Positions 39,074 through 47,752 of a stretch of 64,000 nucleotides of DNA are shown piece after piece. The stretch is from contig NZ_JAMXHT010000004.1 of NCBI RefSeq assembly GCF_023955655.1, positions 434,001 to 498,000 on the forward strand. Direction: 5' to 3'. Both the position numbers and the translations under genes were made by a program. This DNA is from Ralstonia soli (lineage in GTDB: Bacteria > Pseudomonadota > Gammaproteobacteria > Burkholderiales > Burkholderiaceae). Below the pieces are notes generated by a model that did not search any database, was not told the origin of the DNA, and saw only the letters and a program-made list of their open reading frames with translations. Every line of letters begins with the position of its first letter. Within the stretch, counting starts at the first letter, position 1.

Positions 39074-39235
39074 GGGCGGCTGGCGACGTTAAGCGGGCTT
39101 GGATAGCGAAGAACTCTGTCATGCTGCAAAGCGGCGACGGTGACACCACTTGGCGCAAGCAAACACGGCGAGGCGCTTTGCACGCGCCCTTGCCGGACAT
39201 CGCTTGTGGCGCGGCGGGCAAAGGCGGGAAAAAGA

Positions 39236-39241
39236 TATAAT
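39236..39241 (+). promoter_or_regulatory. Consensus -10 box upstream of the arn operon
   Basis: A perfect TATAAT lies 11 bp upstream of the ATG of a 38-codon leader ORF. There is no good -35 at 17 bp (GC-rich instead), so expression may need an activator. A transcript from here would have a very short leader before the small ORF. The rest of the 39074-39364 intergenic region shows no other clear signal. Confidence 0.45.
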
Positions 39242-39251
39242 TTAGCCCATT

Positions 39252-39368
39252 ATGACAGACTTCGGCGGGCATTTTTGCAACGCAGCGAGATCCCCCGCAA
39301 GTCTGAAACCTAGCGCTCCTGCCGGCGTGTGCGCCGCAGCCATTGCGCCTGATGGGATTCCGCCTTGA
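39252..39368 (+). CDS. Putative 38-aa leader peptide coupled to the next gene
   Basis: ATG at 39252 opens a 38-codon frame (MTDFGGHFCNAARS...) whose TGA stop (39366-39368) overlaps the TTG start of the next gene in a TTGA arrangement. It lies just after a consensus -10 box. No ribosome binding site is evident before the ATG. It could be a translational-coupling or sensing leader, or a chance frame. Confidence 0.35.
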   Translation: MTDFGGHFCNAARSPASLKPSAPAGVCAAAIAPDGIPP

Positions 39369-39745
39369 AGCTCCACTCGTCCGATTCGTCCACCATTCTC
39401 AATACCGTCACTGCCTATGGCGACGGCTATATCGAAATCAACAAGGTGCGTTACGAGCACTCCGTGCTGGTCATGCCGGAAGGGCCCGTCGTGCCGTGGG
39501 ACGTCGCGCGCTTTGAAGACCTGGCGCCGGAGCACTTCGCCCGCCTGCTCGCCATGGGCGCCGAGGTGGTGATCTTCGGCACCGGCAACAAGCTGCGCTT
39601 CCCGCATCCGCGCCTGACCGTGCCGCTTACCGAAAAGCGCATCGGCGTGGACGCCATGGACCTCCAGGCCGCTTGCCGCACGTACAACATCCTGATGCTG
39701 GAAGGCCGCAAGGTGGCCGCAGCGCTGCTGGTCGAGCCCGCCTGA
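39365..39745 (+). CDS. Mth938-domain-containing protein (DUF498)
   Basis: 126 aa cytoplasmic protein of the Mth938/NDUFAF3-like family: TAYGDGYIEINKVRY, SVLVMPEGPVVPWDV, VIFGTGNKLRFPHP and a C-terminal AACRTYNILMLEGRKVAAALL. Family function in bacteria is unclear; the human homologue is a complex I assembly factor. The start is TTG at 39365, chosen because no in-frame ATG fits. It lies 4 bp before arnT and probably shares its transcript. Such genes sit here in many Burkholderiales genomes by my recollection. Confidence 0.85.
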   Translation: MKLHSSDSSTILNTVTAYGDGYIEINKVRYEHSVLVMPEGPVVPWDVARFEDLAPEHFARLLAMGAEVVIFGTGNKLRFPHPRLTVPLTEKRIGVDAMDLQAACRTYNILMLEGRKVAAALLVEPA

Positions 39746-39749
39746 GCGC

Positions 39750-41429
39750 ATGCCGACCGACCGCACCATCCACGCGCCTGCCCTGCCCTGGCGCAATGCT
39801 TCCCTGTGGCTGCTGGCCGCCGCGTTTCTGGCCATCTGGCTCGGCACGCTGGACTACCGCCACCTGATCCCCACCGACGAAGGCCGCTACGCCGAAATCG
39901 CCCGCGAGATGTTCACCTCCGGCGACTGGGTGACCATCCGCTACAACGCCCTCAAATACTTCGAGAAACCGCCCCTGCAGATGTGGGGCACGGCGCTCGC
40001 CTACACGCTGTTCGGCATCGGCGACTGGCAGGCGCGGCTCTTCACTGCGCTCTCGGGCATCGTGGGCATCGTCTTCACCATGCTGGCGGCGGCGCGCTGG
40101 TGGGGCAAACGGACGGCGGTGATCACCGGGCTGGTACTGGTGAGTGCGCCGATGTGGAACGTCGGTTCGCACTTCAACTCGCTCGACATGGGCGTAGCCG
40201 GCTGCATGACGATGGCATTGGCGGCGCTGCTGCTGGCACAGCACCCGGACGCCACGCGCAGCCAGCAGCGCAACTGGATGTGGGTCTGCTGGGCGTCGAT
40301 GGCCCTGGCGGTGCTGAGCAAGGGCCTGATCGGCGTGGTGCTGCCGGGCTTCGTGCTGGTGGTCTACACGCTGGCCGCACGCGACTGGGCATTGTGGAAA
40401 CGATTGCATCTGCTGACCGGACTGATCGTGTTCTTCGCTGTCGCGGCACCGTGGTTTGTGCTGATTTCCGCGCGCAACCCGGAATTCGCCTGGTTCTTCT
40501 TCGTGCATGAGCATTTCCAGCGCTTCACGTCGACCGTGCACAATCGCAACGCGCCGCTCTGGTACTTCGTGCCGCTCCTGCTGGCGGGCTTCCTGCCTTG
40601 GCTCGCGCAATTGCCCGGTGCGGCACGGCTTACCTTTTCCGGCACCGAAACCGCCCGCAATGGTTTCCGGCCCACGCTGGTACTCGGGTTGTGGGCCATC
40701 CTGATCTTCGCGTTCTTCAGCATCTCCGATTCGAAGCTGCCGGGCTATATCTTCCCGATCATCCCCGCGCTGGCGATCTTGGCCGCGCTGGTGCTCGAGC
40801 ACACCAGCGAGCGCGCATGGCGCTGGCAACTGCGGGCCTTCCTTGCGCTGGCGCTGGTCGGCCTGGCGGCCAGCGGCTATGTGGCGACGATGTCGTCGGA
40901 CATGTACCCGAACGCGGTGTTCTCGCGCTTCGCGGTGTTCCTGGCAGTGGCTTTCGCCGCCGGAGCGGTGTTCACGTGGTGGGCGCTCCGCTTGGCGGGC
41001 AGGCGTTTTGAGAGCATCGCCGTCTTCGCGTGCGCGTGGTTCCTGACGTTTACGGCGGCAATGCTTGGCCACGAGGCCTTCGGGCGCTCTATGTCGGGCA
41101 TCGATCTCGTGCCGGCCGTCAAGCCCTGGCTCAAGCCGGATGTGCCGTTCTATGCGGTGGAGCGTCTGGACCATACAATGCCGTTTTACCTCGGCAGGGC
41201 CACCATCATGGTTCAGGAGCCGGACGAGTTGGCCTTCGGCGTTCAGCAGGAGCCCTCCAAGTGGGTCCCGAGCACCGAGGCCTTCATTGCGCGCTGGAGG
41301 GAAATCGGCAACGCCGGTCAGGCGGTGGCGATGATGGGCCCCGGTACCTACGACAGGCTTGCCGCCCAGGGTGTACCGATGATCGTGATTGCCCGCGATG
41401 CCCGTCGCGTCATCGTCCGGCGCAACTAG
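39750..41429 (+). CDS. arnT: Lipid A 4-amino-4-deoxy-L-arabinose transferase
   Basis: 559 aa GT-C glycosyltransferase with about 12 membrane helices. The catalytic/lipid A-binding loop in the first periplasmic segment is seen: LDYRHLIPTDEGRYAEIAREM with the acidic DEGRY residues (about 38-43), then VTIRYNALKYFEKPPLQMW. It moves L-Ara4N from undecaprenyl phosphate to lipid A phosphate in the inner membrane, outer face. It is the first arn gene; the others follow after a 126-bp gap. Confidence 0.93.
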   Translation: MPTDRTIHAPALPWRNASLWLLAAAFLAIWLGTLDYRHLIPTDEGRYAEIAREMFTSGDWVTIRYNALKYFEKPPLQMWGTALAYTLFGIGDWQARLFTALSGIVGIVFTMLAAARWWGKRTAVITGLVLVSAPMWNVGSHFNSLDMGVAGCMTMALAALLLAQHPDATRSQQRNWMWVCWASMALAVLSKGLIGVVLPGFVLVVYTLAARDWALWKRLHLLTGLIVFFAVAAPWFVLISARNPEFAWFFFVHEHFQRFTSTVHNRNAPLWYFVPLLLAGFLPWLAQLPGAARLTFSGTETARNGFRPTLVLGLWAILIFAFFSISDSKLPGYIFPIIPALAILAALVLEHTSERAWRWQLRAFLALALVGLAASGYVATMSSDMYPNAVFSRFAVFLAVAFAAGAVFTWWALRLAGRRFESIAVFACAWFLTFTAAMLGHEAFGRSMSGIDLVPAVKPWLKPDVPFYAVERLDHTMPFYLGRATIMVQEPDELAFGVQQEPSKWVPSTEAFIARWREIGNAGQAVAMMGPGTYDRLAAQGVPMIVIARDARRVIVRRN

Positions 41430-41555
41430 GTTTTACCGCGATGAACGGTTGAAAGGGGCGCGTAGGCCGATTTGTCGTAACATGCGCCCCGGCGGCGGGA
41501 TGGAAGACATCCGCACGGGGAAATCGCCGCAGTCTGCAAAACATCAAAAGAACAC
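41430..41555 (+). promoter_or_regulatory. Intergenic region with an inverted repeat before the arn flippase gene
   Basis: The 126-bp gap holds GGGGCGC (41457-41463) and GCGCCCC (41485-41491), 7-bp arms with a 21-nt AT-richer loop. The loop contains GTCGTAACATG. There is no T-run, so it is more likely an RNA stem-loop or protein site than a terminator. Confidence 0.4.
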
Positions 41556-41927
41556 ATGAATCTGGTCACTTTCGGGTTGATCCTGACGGGCGTCATGCTC
41601 AATGCCTGCGCACAGCTGCTGCTCAAGGCAGGCGTCAACAACATCGGCCGCTTTGCGTTTTCGGCCGACAACATCCTGCCGATCGGCATCAAGCTTGCAA
41701 CGCAGTGGCCCATCATTGGCGGCCTGTCGTGCTATGTCATCTCAGTGGTGGTGTGGATTCTCGGGCTCTCACGCGTGGATGTGACCATTGCGTACCCGAT
41801 GCTCTCGCTGGGCTACGTGGTCAATGCCTTCCTGGCGTGGTATCTGTTTGGAGAAATCCTGTCGGTTCAGCGCCTGATCGGCATCGCCATCATCCTCGTC
41901 GGCGTGCTTGTGCTGGCCCGCTCGTAA
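41556..41927 (+). CDS. SMR/EamA-family membrane protein (ArnE-like flippase subunit)
   Basis: 123 aa with four helices: residues about 2-25, 45-70, 75-95, 100-120. The signature ILTGVMLNACAQLLLKAG matches the small multidrug-resistance type ArnE/ArnF proteins that flip undecaprenyl-phosphate-Ara4N across the inner membrane. Only one such gene is present, whereas E. coli uses an ArnE/ArnF heterodimer, so this one may act as a homodimer. Position between arnT and arnB supports the role. Confidence 0.82.
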   Translation: MNLVTFGLILTGVMLNACAQLLLKAGVNNIGRFAFSADNILPIGIKLATQWPIIGGLSCYVISVVVWILGLSRVDVTIAYPMLSLGYVVNAFLAWYLFGEILSVQRLIGIAIILVGVLVLARS

Positions 41928-41966
41928 GCCGATGTGCCAGCCTCGGCCCCAACCCAATCCGCAGCC

Positions 41967-43127
41967 ATGACGCAACCCAACACCTCCTCCTCACAACCGT
42001 TCCTGCCGTTCGTGCGCCCGACCATTGACGAAGCGACCATCGCCGCCGTGGCCGATGTGCTGCGCTCGGGCTGGATCACCTCGGGCCCGAAGGTTGCCGC
42101 CTTCGAAGCGGCGCTGTCGGAATACTTCGGCGGCCGCATCGTGCGCACCTTCGCCAACGGCACGGCCACGATGGAAGTCGCGCTGCGCATCGCAGGCGTT
42201 GGGCCGGGCGATGAGGTCATCACCACGCCGATCTCGTGGGTGGCCACATCCAACGTGATCCTGACGGTCGGCGCCAAGCCGGTCTTCGCCGACATCGACC
42301 CGGTCACGCGCAACATCGATCTGGACAAGGTCGAAGCCGCCATCACACCGCGCACCAAGGCCATCATCCCCGTCTACCTGTCTGGCTTGCCGGTCGACAT
42401 GGACCGCCTGTACGACATCGCCCGCCGCCACAAGCTGCGCGTGGTGGAAGACGCCGCGCAGGCCATCGGCTCACGCTGGGGCGACAAGCGCATCGGCGAG
42501 ATTGGTGACCTGGTCAGCTTCAGCTTCCAGGCCAACAAGAACATCACCACCATCGAGGGCGGCGCGCTGGTGCTGAACACGCCCGAAGAAGCCGTGCTGG
42601 CCGAAAAGTACCGCCTGCAGGGCGTCGCGCGCACCGGCTTCGACGGCATGGAAGTTGACCTGGTGGGCGGCAAGTTCAACCTGACGGACGTGAATGCCGC
42701 CATCGGGCTGGGCCAGTTCGCGCAGCTTGAAGCCGTCACGGCCCGCCGCGCTGCGCTCGCCCGCCGCTACTTTGCTGCCATGCGCGCGGCCGACATCGAA
42801 TCGTTCGGTGTCGAGCTGCCGGTGGAAAACTTCACGCACACCAACTGGCACATGTTCCAGATCGTGCTGCCGCTGGATCGCCTGAAGGTCGATCGCGCCG
42901 GCTTCATGGCCGGGCTGAAGGCGCTGGGCATCGGCGCGGGCGTGCACTATCCGCCGATCCACCTGTTCAAGCTGTATCGCGAACTCGGCTGGAAGCCGGG
43001 TATGTTCCCGGTGGCCGAACGCATCGGCCGCGCGATCGTCACGCTGCCGATGTTTGCCGGCATGGAAGATTCCGATGTGGACCGCGTGGTCGATGCGGTC
43101 CGCCAACTTTGCGCCCAGTACCAATAA
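41967..43127 (+). CDS. arnB: UDP-4-amino-4-deoxy-L-arabinose--oxoglutarate aminotransferase
   Basis: 386 aa from the ATG at 41967 (MTQPNTSS). DegT/DnrJ/EryC1 aminotransferase fold: PFVRPTIDEATIAAVADVLRSGWITSGPKV, FANGTATMEVALR, EDAAQAIGSRW, and the PLP Lys in VSFSFQANKNITTIEGG (about residue 190). Transfers the amino group from glutamate to UDP-4-ketopentose. It precedes arnC by 7 bp. Confidence 0.95.
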   Translation: MTQPNTSSSQPFLPFVRPTIDEATIAAVADVLRSGWITSGPKVAAFEAALSEYFGGRIVRTFANGTATMEVALRIAGVGPGDEVITTPISWVATSNVILTVGAKPVFADIDPVTRNIDLDKVEAAITPRTKAIIPVYLSGLPVDMDRLYDIARRHKLRVVEDAAQAIGSRWGDKRIGEIGDLVSFSFQANKNITTIEGGALVLNTPEEAVLAEKYRLQGVARTGFDGMEVDLVGGKFNLTDVNAAIGLGQFAQLEAVTARRAALARRYFAAMRAADIESFGVELPVENFTHTNWHMFQIVLPLDRLKVDRAGFMAGLKALGIGAGVHYPPIHLFKLYRELGWKPGMFPVAERIGRAIVTLPMFAGMEDSDVDRVVDAVRQLCAQYQ

Positions 43128-43134
43128 GCCAATA

Positions 43135-44130
43135 ATGAAGACACCCGCTCTCTCGGTCGTCATTCCTGTCTACAACGAAGAAGATGGGCTCGCCGCGCTG
43201 TTTGCGCGTCTGTATCCCGCGCTCGATGCGCTCGGCATTTCGTACGAAGTCGTGTTCGTCAACGACGGCAGCCGCGACCGCTCTGCCGCCATGCTGGCCG
43301 AGCAGTTCCGCGTGCGCCCTGATACCACGCGCGTCGTGCTATTCAACGGCAACTACGGCCAGCACATGGCCATCCTGGCCGGCTTCGAGCACTCGCGCGG
43401 CGAGCGCGTCATCACGCTCGATGCCGACCTGCAGAACCCGCCGGAAGAAATCGGCCGCCTGGTCGAAAAGCTCGACGAGGGCTACGACTACGTCGGCACC
43501 ATCCGGCGCGTGCGTCAGGACAGCTGGTTCCGCCGCACGGCATCGCGCGCCATGAACTCGCTGCGCGAGCGCATCACGCACATCAAGATGACCGACCAGG
43601 GCTGCATGCTGCGCGCCTACAGCCGCACCATCGTCGATACGATCAACCGCTGCCGTGAAGTCAACACCTTCATCCCGGCACTGGCCTACACCTTCAGCAA
43701 GAACCCCACCGAAATCGAAGTCGACCACGAAGAACGCTTCGCAGGCGAATCAAAGTACTCGCTGTACAAGCTGGTGCGCCTGAATTTCGACCTCGTGACG
43801 GGCTTCTCGGTAGTGCCACTGCAGTGGTTCTCGGCGATCGGGATGCTGCTGTCGCTGGCTTCGGCCATCCTGTTCATCCTGCTGGTGATTCGCCGCTTCG
43901 TGCTGGGCGCGGAAGTCCAGGGCGTGTTCACCCTGTTCGCCATCACGTTCTTCCTCATGGGCGTGCTGCTGTTCGGCATCGGCCTGCTTGGTGAATACAT
44001 CGGCCGCATCTATCAGCAGGTGCGCGAGCGTCCGCGCTATCTAGTGCAGGGCGTGCTGGAAGACACGCCCCATCTGCACGAAGCCGGCCCGGCCGACCTG
44101 AAGAACGGCTCGCAGCGGGGTGTCGCATGA
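43135..44130 (+). CDS. arnC: Undecaprenyl-phosphate 4-deoxy-4-formamido-L-arabinose transferase
   Basis: 331 aa GT2 transferase. Cytoplasmic catalytic domain with VVIPVYNEEDGL, DDG-type FVNDGSRD, DxD LDADLQNPPEE, and VDHEERFAGESKYS; then two C-terminal membrane helices (about 240-262 and 275-300). I chose the ATG at 43135 (MKTPALSVVIPV). The stop overlaps the arnA formyltransferase start by 4 bp. Attaches L-Ara4-formyl-N to undecaprenyl phosphate. Confidence 0.95.
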   Translation: MKTPALSVVIPVYNEEDGLAALFARLYPALDALGISYEVVFVNDGSRDRSAAMLAEQFRVRPDTTRVVLFNGNYGQHMAILAGFEHSRGERVITLDADLQNPPEEIGRLVEKLDEGYDYVGTIRRVRQDSWFRRTASRAMNSLRERITHIKMTDQGCMLRAYSRTIVDTINRCREVNTFIPALAYTFSKNPTEIEVDHEERFAGESKYSLYKLVRLNFDLVTGFSVVPLQWFSAIGMLLSLASAILFILLVIRRFVLGAEVQGVFTLFAITFFLMGVLLFGIGLLGEYIGRIYQQVRERPRYLVQGVLEDTPHLHEAGPADLKNGSQRGVA

Positions 44131-45068
44131 CGGGTGCCATCAAACGCCGCGCCGTCGTCTTTGCGTATCACAACGTTGGCGTGCGCTGCCTGCGCGTACT
44201 GGCAGCGCGCGGTATCCAGGTCGAACTCGTCGTCACGCACGAAGACAACGCCGCCGAGAACATCTGGTTTGGCAGCGTGCGCGCTACGGCACAGGAACTG
44301 GGCATCCCCTTCATCACGCCGGACAACGCCAACGGTGAAGACCTGCATGCCCGCATCGCGGCCATCGCGCCGGATTTCATTTTTTCGTTCTACTACCGGC
44401 ACATGATCCCGATGCGCCTGTTGAGCCTCGCCAAATTCGGCGCGTTCAACATGCACGGCTCGCTGCTGCCCAAATACCGCGGCCGCGTACCGATCAACTG
44501 GGCCGTTCTGCATGGTGAAACCGAAACCGGCGCCACCCTGCACGAGATGGTCGAAAAGCCCGATGCTGGCTACATCGTCGACCAGACCGTCGTGCCGATC
44601 CTGCCGGACGACACGTCGCACGAGGTGTTTGAAAAAGCCACCGTCGCCGCCGAGCAAACCCTGTGGCGAGCCCTGCCCGCGATGATTGCCGGACAGATCC
44701 CGCAGCACCCGAACGTGCTGGCCAACGGCAGCTATTTCGGCGGCCGCAAACCCGAAGACGGCCGCATCGACTGGTCCAAACCGGCCCAGCCGGTCTACAA
44801 CCTGATCCGAGCTGTGGCGCCGCCCTACCCTGGTGCATTTACGGACGCGGGCAGCGAGCGCTACATCGTCGCGCGCGCGCGTCTGGCGCACCAAACCTTC
44901 ACGAATTTGCCGCCGGGCTTGCACGTCGTGGATAATGCGATGTTCGGCGTGTGCGGCGATGGGGGAGCCATCGCCATCCACGAGCTCTGGCGCGTCGATA
45001 CCCAGGCTGCCGGCGGGACGTCTGTCGTGACCGCAGAGCAGCTCGCCAGCCAGCTTGCCACCTCCTGA
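44127..45068 (+). CDS. arnA: UDP-4-amino-4-deoxy-L-arabinose formyltransferase (ArnA N-domain as separate gene)
   Basis: 313 aa Formyl_trans_N/C protein. The catalytic triad region is present: Asn and His in FNMHGSLLPKYRGRVPINWAVLHGE (about residues 100-125) and the Asp in DAGYIVDQ. In E. coli this is the N-terminal half of bifunctional ArnA; here it is an independent gene followed 16 bp later by the dehydrogenase. N10-formyltetrahydrofolate would be the donor. Confidence 0.93.
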   Translation: MTGAIKRRAVVFAYHNVGVRCLRVLAARGIQVELVVTHEDNAAENIWFGSVRATAQELGIPFITPDNANGEDLHARIAAIAPDFIFSFYYRHMIPMRLLSLAKFGAFNMHGSLLPKYRGRVPINWAVLHGETETGATLHEMVEKPDAGYIVDQTVVPILPDDTSHEVFEKATVAAEQTLWRALPAMIAGQIPQHPNVLANGSYFGGRKPEDGRIDWSKPAQPVYNLIRAVAPPYPGAFTDAGSERYIVARARLAHQTFTNLPPGLHVVDNAMFGVCGDGGAIAIHELWRVDTQAAGGTSVVTAEQLASQLATS

Positions 45069-45084
45069 TCTTGAGTTTGCCTTC

Positions 45085-46143
45085 ATGAAAAAAGTACTGA
45101 TCCTCGGCGTCAACGGCTTCATCGGCCACCACCTGTCCAAGCGCATCCTGGAGACCACCGACTGGGAGGTCTACGGCATGGACATGCAGACCGAGCGTCT
45201 GGGCGACCTGGTCAACCACCCGCGCATGCACTTCTTTGAAGGTGACATCACCATCAACAAGGAGTGGGTCGAGTATCACGTGAAGAAGTGCGACGTGATC
45301 CTGCCGCTGGTGGCCATCGCCACGCCGTCGACCTACGTCAAGGACCCGCTGCGCGTGTTCGAGCTGGACTTCGAAGCCAACCTGCCGATCGTCCGCTCGG
45401 CTGCCAAGTACGGCAAGCACCTGGTCTTCCCGTCGACCTCCGAGGTCTACGGCATGTGCACCGATTCGGAATTCGACCCGGAAGCCTCGTCGCTCGTCTA
45501 CGGCCCGATCAACAAGCCGCGCTGGATCTACGCCTGCTCGAAGCAGCTGATGGACCGCGTGATCTGGGGCTACGGCATGGAAGGCCTGAACTTCACGCTG
45601 TTCCGCCCGTTCAACTGGATCGGCCCGGGCCTGGACTCGATCTACACCCCGAAGGAAGGTTCGTCGCGCGTCGTGACGCAGTTCCTCGGCCACATCGTGC
45701 GCGGCGAGAACATCAAGCTCGTCGACGGCGGCAGCCAGAAGCGCGCCTTCACGTATATCGATGACGGTATCGACGCGCTGGTGCGCATCATCGCCAACAA
45801 GGACGGCGTGGCCTCGGGCAAGATCTACAACATCGGCAACCCGTCGAACAACTACTCGGTGCGCGAGCTGGCCAACATGATGCTGGAGCTGGCCGCCAAC
45901 ATCGACGAGTACAAGGACACCGCCAAGCAGGTCCAACTGGTGGAAACAACCTCCGGCGCCTACTACGGCAACGGCTACCAGGACGTGCAGAACCGCGTGC
46001 CCAAGATCGCCAACACCATGGAAGAGCTCGGCTGGAAGCCGACCACCGTGATGAAGGACGCGCTGGCGAACATCTTCGAAGCGTATCGCACGCACGTGGC
46101 CGAAGCCCGCAGCCTGGTCGAAGAAGGCAACGGCAACAAGTAA
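45085..46143 (+). CDS. arnA: UDP-glucuronate decarboxylase/dehydrogenase (ArnA C-domain as separate gene)
   Basis: 352 aa extended SDR. GVNGFIGHHL cofactor motif (residues 7-16), catalytic Ser-Thr in FPSTSEVYGMC and Tyr in RWIYACSKQLMDRV (Y-x3-K), and the ArnA-type substrate region FRPFNWIGPGLD. It oxidatively decarboxylates UDP-glucuronate to UDP-4-ketopentose. I chose the ATG at 45085. Same family as the C-terminal half of E. coli ArnA. Confidence 0.93.
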   Translation: MKKVLILGVNGFIGHHLSKRILETTDWEVYGMDMQTERLGDLVNHPRMHFFEGDITINKEWVEYHVKKCDVILPLVAIATPSTYVKDPLRVFELDFEANLPIVRSAAKYGKHLVFPSTSEVYGMCTDSEFDPEASSLVYGPINKPRWIYACSKQLMDRVIWGYGMEGLNFTLFRPFNWIGPGLDSIYTPKEGSSRVVTQFLGHIVRGENIKLVDGGSQKRAFTYIDDGIDALVRIIANKDGVASGKIYNIGNPSNNYSVRELANMMLELAANIDEYKDTAKQVQLVETTSGAYYGNGYQDVQNRVPKIANTMEELGWKPTTVMKDALANIFEAYRTHVAEARSLVEEGNGNK

Positions 46144-46164
46144 GGCAGCACCCGCGCAGGCTCA

Positions 46165-47058
46165 ATGGCTCTCATCGTTCTCAAGATCGACGTCGACACC
46201 CTGCGCGGCACCCGCGAAGGCGTGCCCAATCTCGCGCGCATGCTGCGTGAGCACGAGGCAGGCGCGACCTTCCTCTTCAGCCTCGGCCCCGATCACACCG
46301 GCTGGGCGCTGCGCCGGGCGTTCCGCCCCGGCTTCCTGAAAAAGGTTTCCCGCACGTCCGTGGTCGAGCACTACGGCTTGCGCACGCTGATGTACGGCGT
46401 GCTGCTGCCCGGGCCCGACATCGGCCGCAAGGCTGCCGCCGAAATGCGTGCGATTGCCGAGGCAGGTTTCGAGACCGGCATCCACACGTGGGACCACGTC
46501 CTCTGGCAAGACAACGTCCGCCTGCGCGATGCGGGCTGGACCGCCCGCCAGATGACCGCAGCGCACGCCCGCTTTGTGCAGGTCTTCGGCAAACCGCCCG
46601 TGACGCACGGCGCCGCCGGCTGGCAAATGAACGACCACGCCTTCCGCCAGATCGACGCTTGGGGCATGGCCTACGCCTCCGATGGCCGCGGCACGCATCC
46701 ATACATCCCCAGCGTGGACGGCAAAGCGCTGAACCACGTGCAGCTGCCGACCACGCTGCCCACGCTGGATGAGCTGATCGGTGTGGATGGCATCACCCTC
46801 GACAACGTCGCCCGGCACATCCTCAAGATGACCGAGTCGGACCGCGACCAGGTGTTTACGTTGCACGCGGAACTTGAAGGGCAGAAACTCGCCCCGATCT
46901 TCCGCGAGTTGCTGCGAGGCTGGCGCGCGCAAGGCCATCGACTGGGGTCGATGGGCGACTACTACGCAATGCTGGATCGCAACACCCTGCCCGTGCAGCC
47001 CGTCACGTGGGGCGAAGTTGCCGGCCGCAGTGGCAGCCTGATCGTTCAGCCGGCCTGA
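46165..47058 (+). CDS. arnD: 4-deoxy-4-formamido-L-arabinose-phosphoundecaprenol deformylase
   Basis: 297 aa NodB-type polysaccharide deacetylase. Metal-site motifs: LKIDVDTLRGTREGVPN (Asp pair at the N-terminus), HTWDHVLWQDN (H-x3-H-like) and TVTHGAAGW-type region as PPVTHGAAGW. It removes the formyl group before flipping and transfer. It closes the arn gene set, 21 bp after the dehydrogenase. Confidence 0.94.
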   Translation: MALIVLKIDVDTLRGTREGVPNLARMLREHEAGATFLFSLGPDHTGWALRRAFRPGFLKKVSRTSVVEHYGLRTLMYGVLLPGPDIGRKAAAEMRAIAEAGFETGIHTWDHVLWQDNVRLRDAGWTARQMTAAHARFVQVFGKPPVTHGAAGWQMNDHAFRQIDAWGMAYASDGRGTHPYIPSVDGKALNHVQLPTTLPTLDELIGVDGITLDNVARHILKMTESDRDQVFTLHAELEGQKLAPIFRELLRGWRAQGHRLGSMGDYYAMLDRNTLPVQPVTWGEVAGRSGSLIVQPA

Positions 47059-47152
47059 TCCTGCGGATCTCCGGTTCGGCGGCGGGCGCCGTGCTCAAGC
47101 TTTGCCGGCGCACGCGCTTCTTGTCTCTCTCCGCGGTTTTTCGGAACACACC

Positions 47153-47617
47153 ATGCCCGTCACTCTCGACCAGCCTCTTCCCGACTTCTCCGCACCGGCC
47201 ACCAGCGGCATCACGTTCTCGCCGGCTTCGCAGCGCGGCAAGATCGTCGTGCTGTATTTCTACCCGAAGGACAACACGCCCGGCTGCACCACCGAGGCGA
47301 TGAACTTCCGCGACCAGTACGACGCCTTTGAAGCCGCCGGCGCCGTGGTGTTCGGCATTTCGCGCGACAGCCTGAAATCGCACGAAAACTTCAAGGCCAA
47401 GCTGGAGATGCCGTTCGAGCTGATCTCCGACGCCGACGAAGCCGTCTGCAACCTCTTCGACACCATCAAGATGAAGAAGATGTATGGCAAGGACGTGCGC
47501 GGCATCGAACGCAGCACTTTCCTCATCGACAGCAAGGGCGTGCTACGCAAGGAATGGCGTGGTGTGAAGGTGCCCAACCACGTGGACGACGTTCTGACGG
47601 CGGTGCGCGCGCTGTAA
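47153..47617 (+). CDS. bcp: Thiol peroxidase Bcp (peroxiredoxin, AhpC/TSA family)
   Basis: 154 aa from the ATG at 47153 (MPVTLDQPLPDF). The peroxidatic Cys is in KDNTPGCTTEAMNFRD (about residue 45). The resolving Cys found five residues later in E. coli Bcp is a Met here, so this is a 1-Cys or alternative-resolving type; another Cys is at EAVCNLF (about 98). The gene lies 94 bp after arnD and is followed by a terminator. Confidence 0.95.
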   Translation: MPVTLDQPLPDFSAPATSGITFSPASQRGKIVVLYFYPKDNTPGCTTEAMNFRDQYDAFEAAGAVVFGISRDSLKSHENFKAKLEMPFELISDADEAVCNLFDTIKMKKMYGKDVRGIERSTFLIDSKGVLRKEWRGVKVPNHVDDVLTAVRAL

Positions 47618-47632
47618 GCGACTGCGCACGAA

Positions 47633-47665
47633 AGCGCCGTGCAGGGCACGCCGGCGCTTGCTTTT
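47633..47665 (+). terminator. Terminator after bcp
   Basis: AGCGCCG (47633-47639) pairs with CGGCGCT (47652-47658), followed by TGCTTTT. It lies 15 bp past the bcp stop. Confidence 0.65.
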
Positions 47666-47701
47666 CCATCGGTCTCGCGCGGCAGCAACGCGCCACTAGA
47701 C

Positions 47702-47752
47702 GTCACATGTGACCGATTGCAAATCACAAAAGGTTCCGATACAGTCGGAACC
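47702..47752 (+). promoter_or_regulatory. Putative phoH leader promoter with two palindromes
   Basis: TTGCAA (47717-47722), a 17-bp spacer, and TACAGT (47740-47745) form a sigma-70-type promoter. A perfect 12-bp palindrome GTCACATGTGAC (47702-47713) lies directly upstream. An inverted repeat GGTTCCGA-N5-TCGGAACC (47732-47752) covers the end of the spacer and the -10. This is a good layout for an activator site and a repressor operator, by inference. The remaining 47753-48072 is a GC-rich leader, with no convincing gene. Confidence 0.5.
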
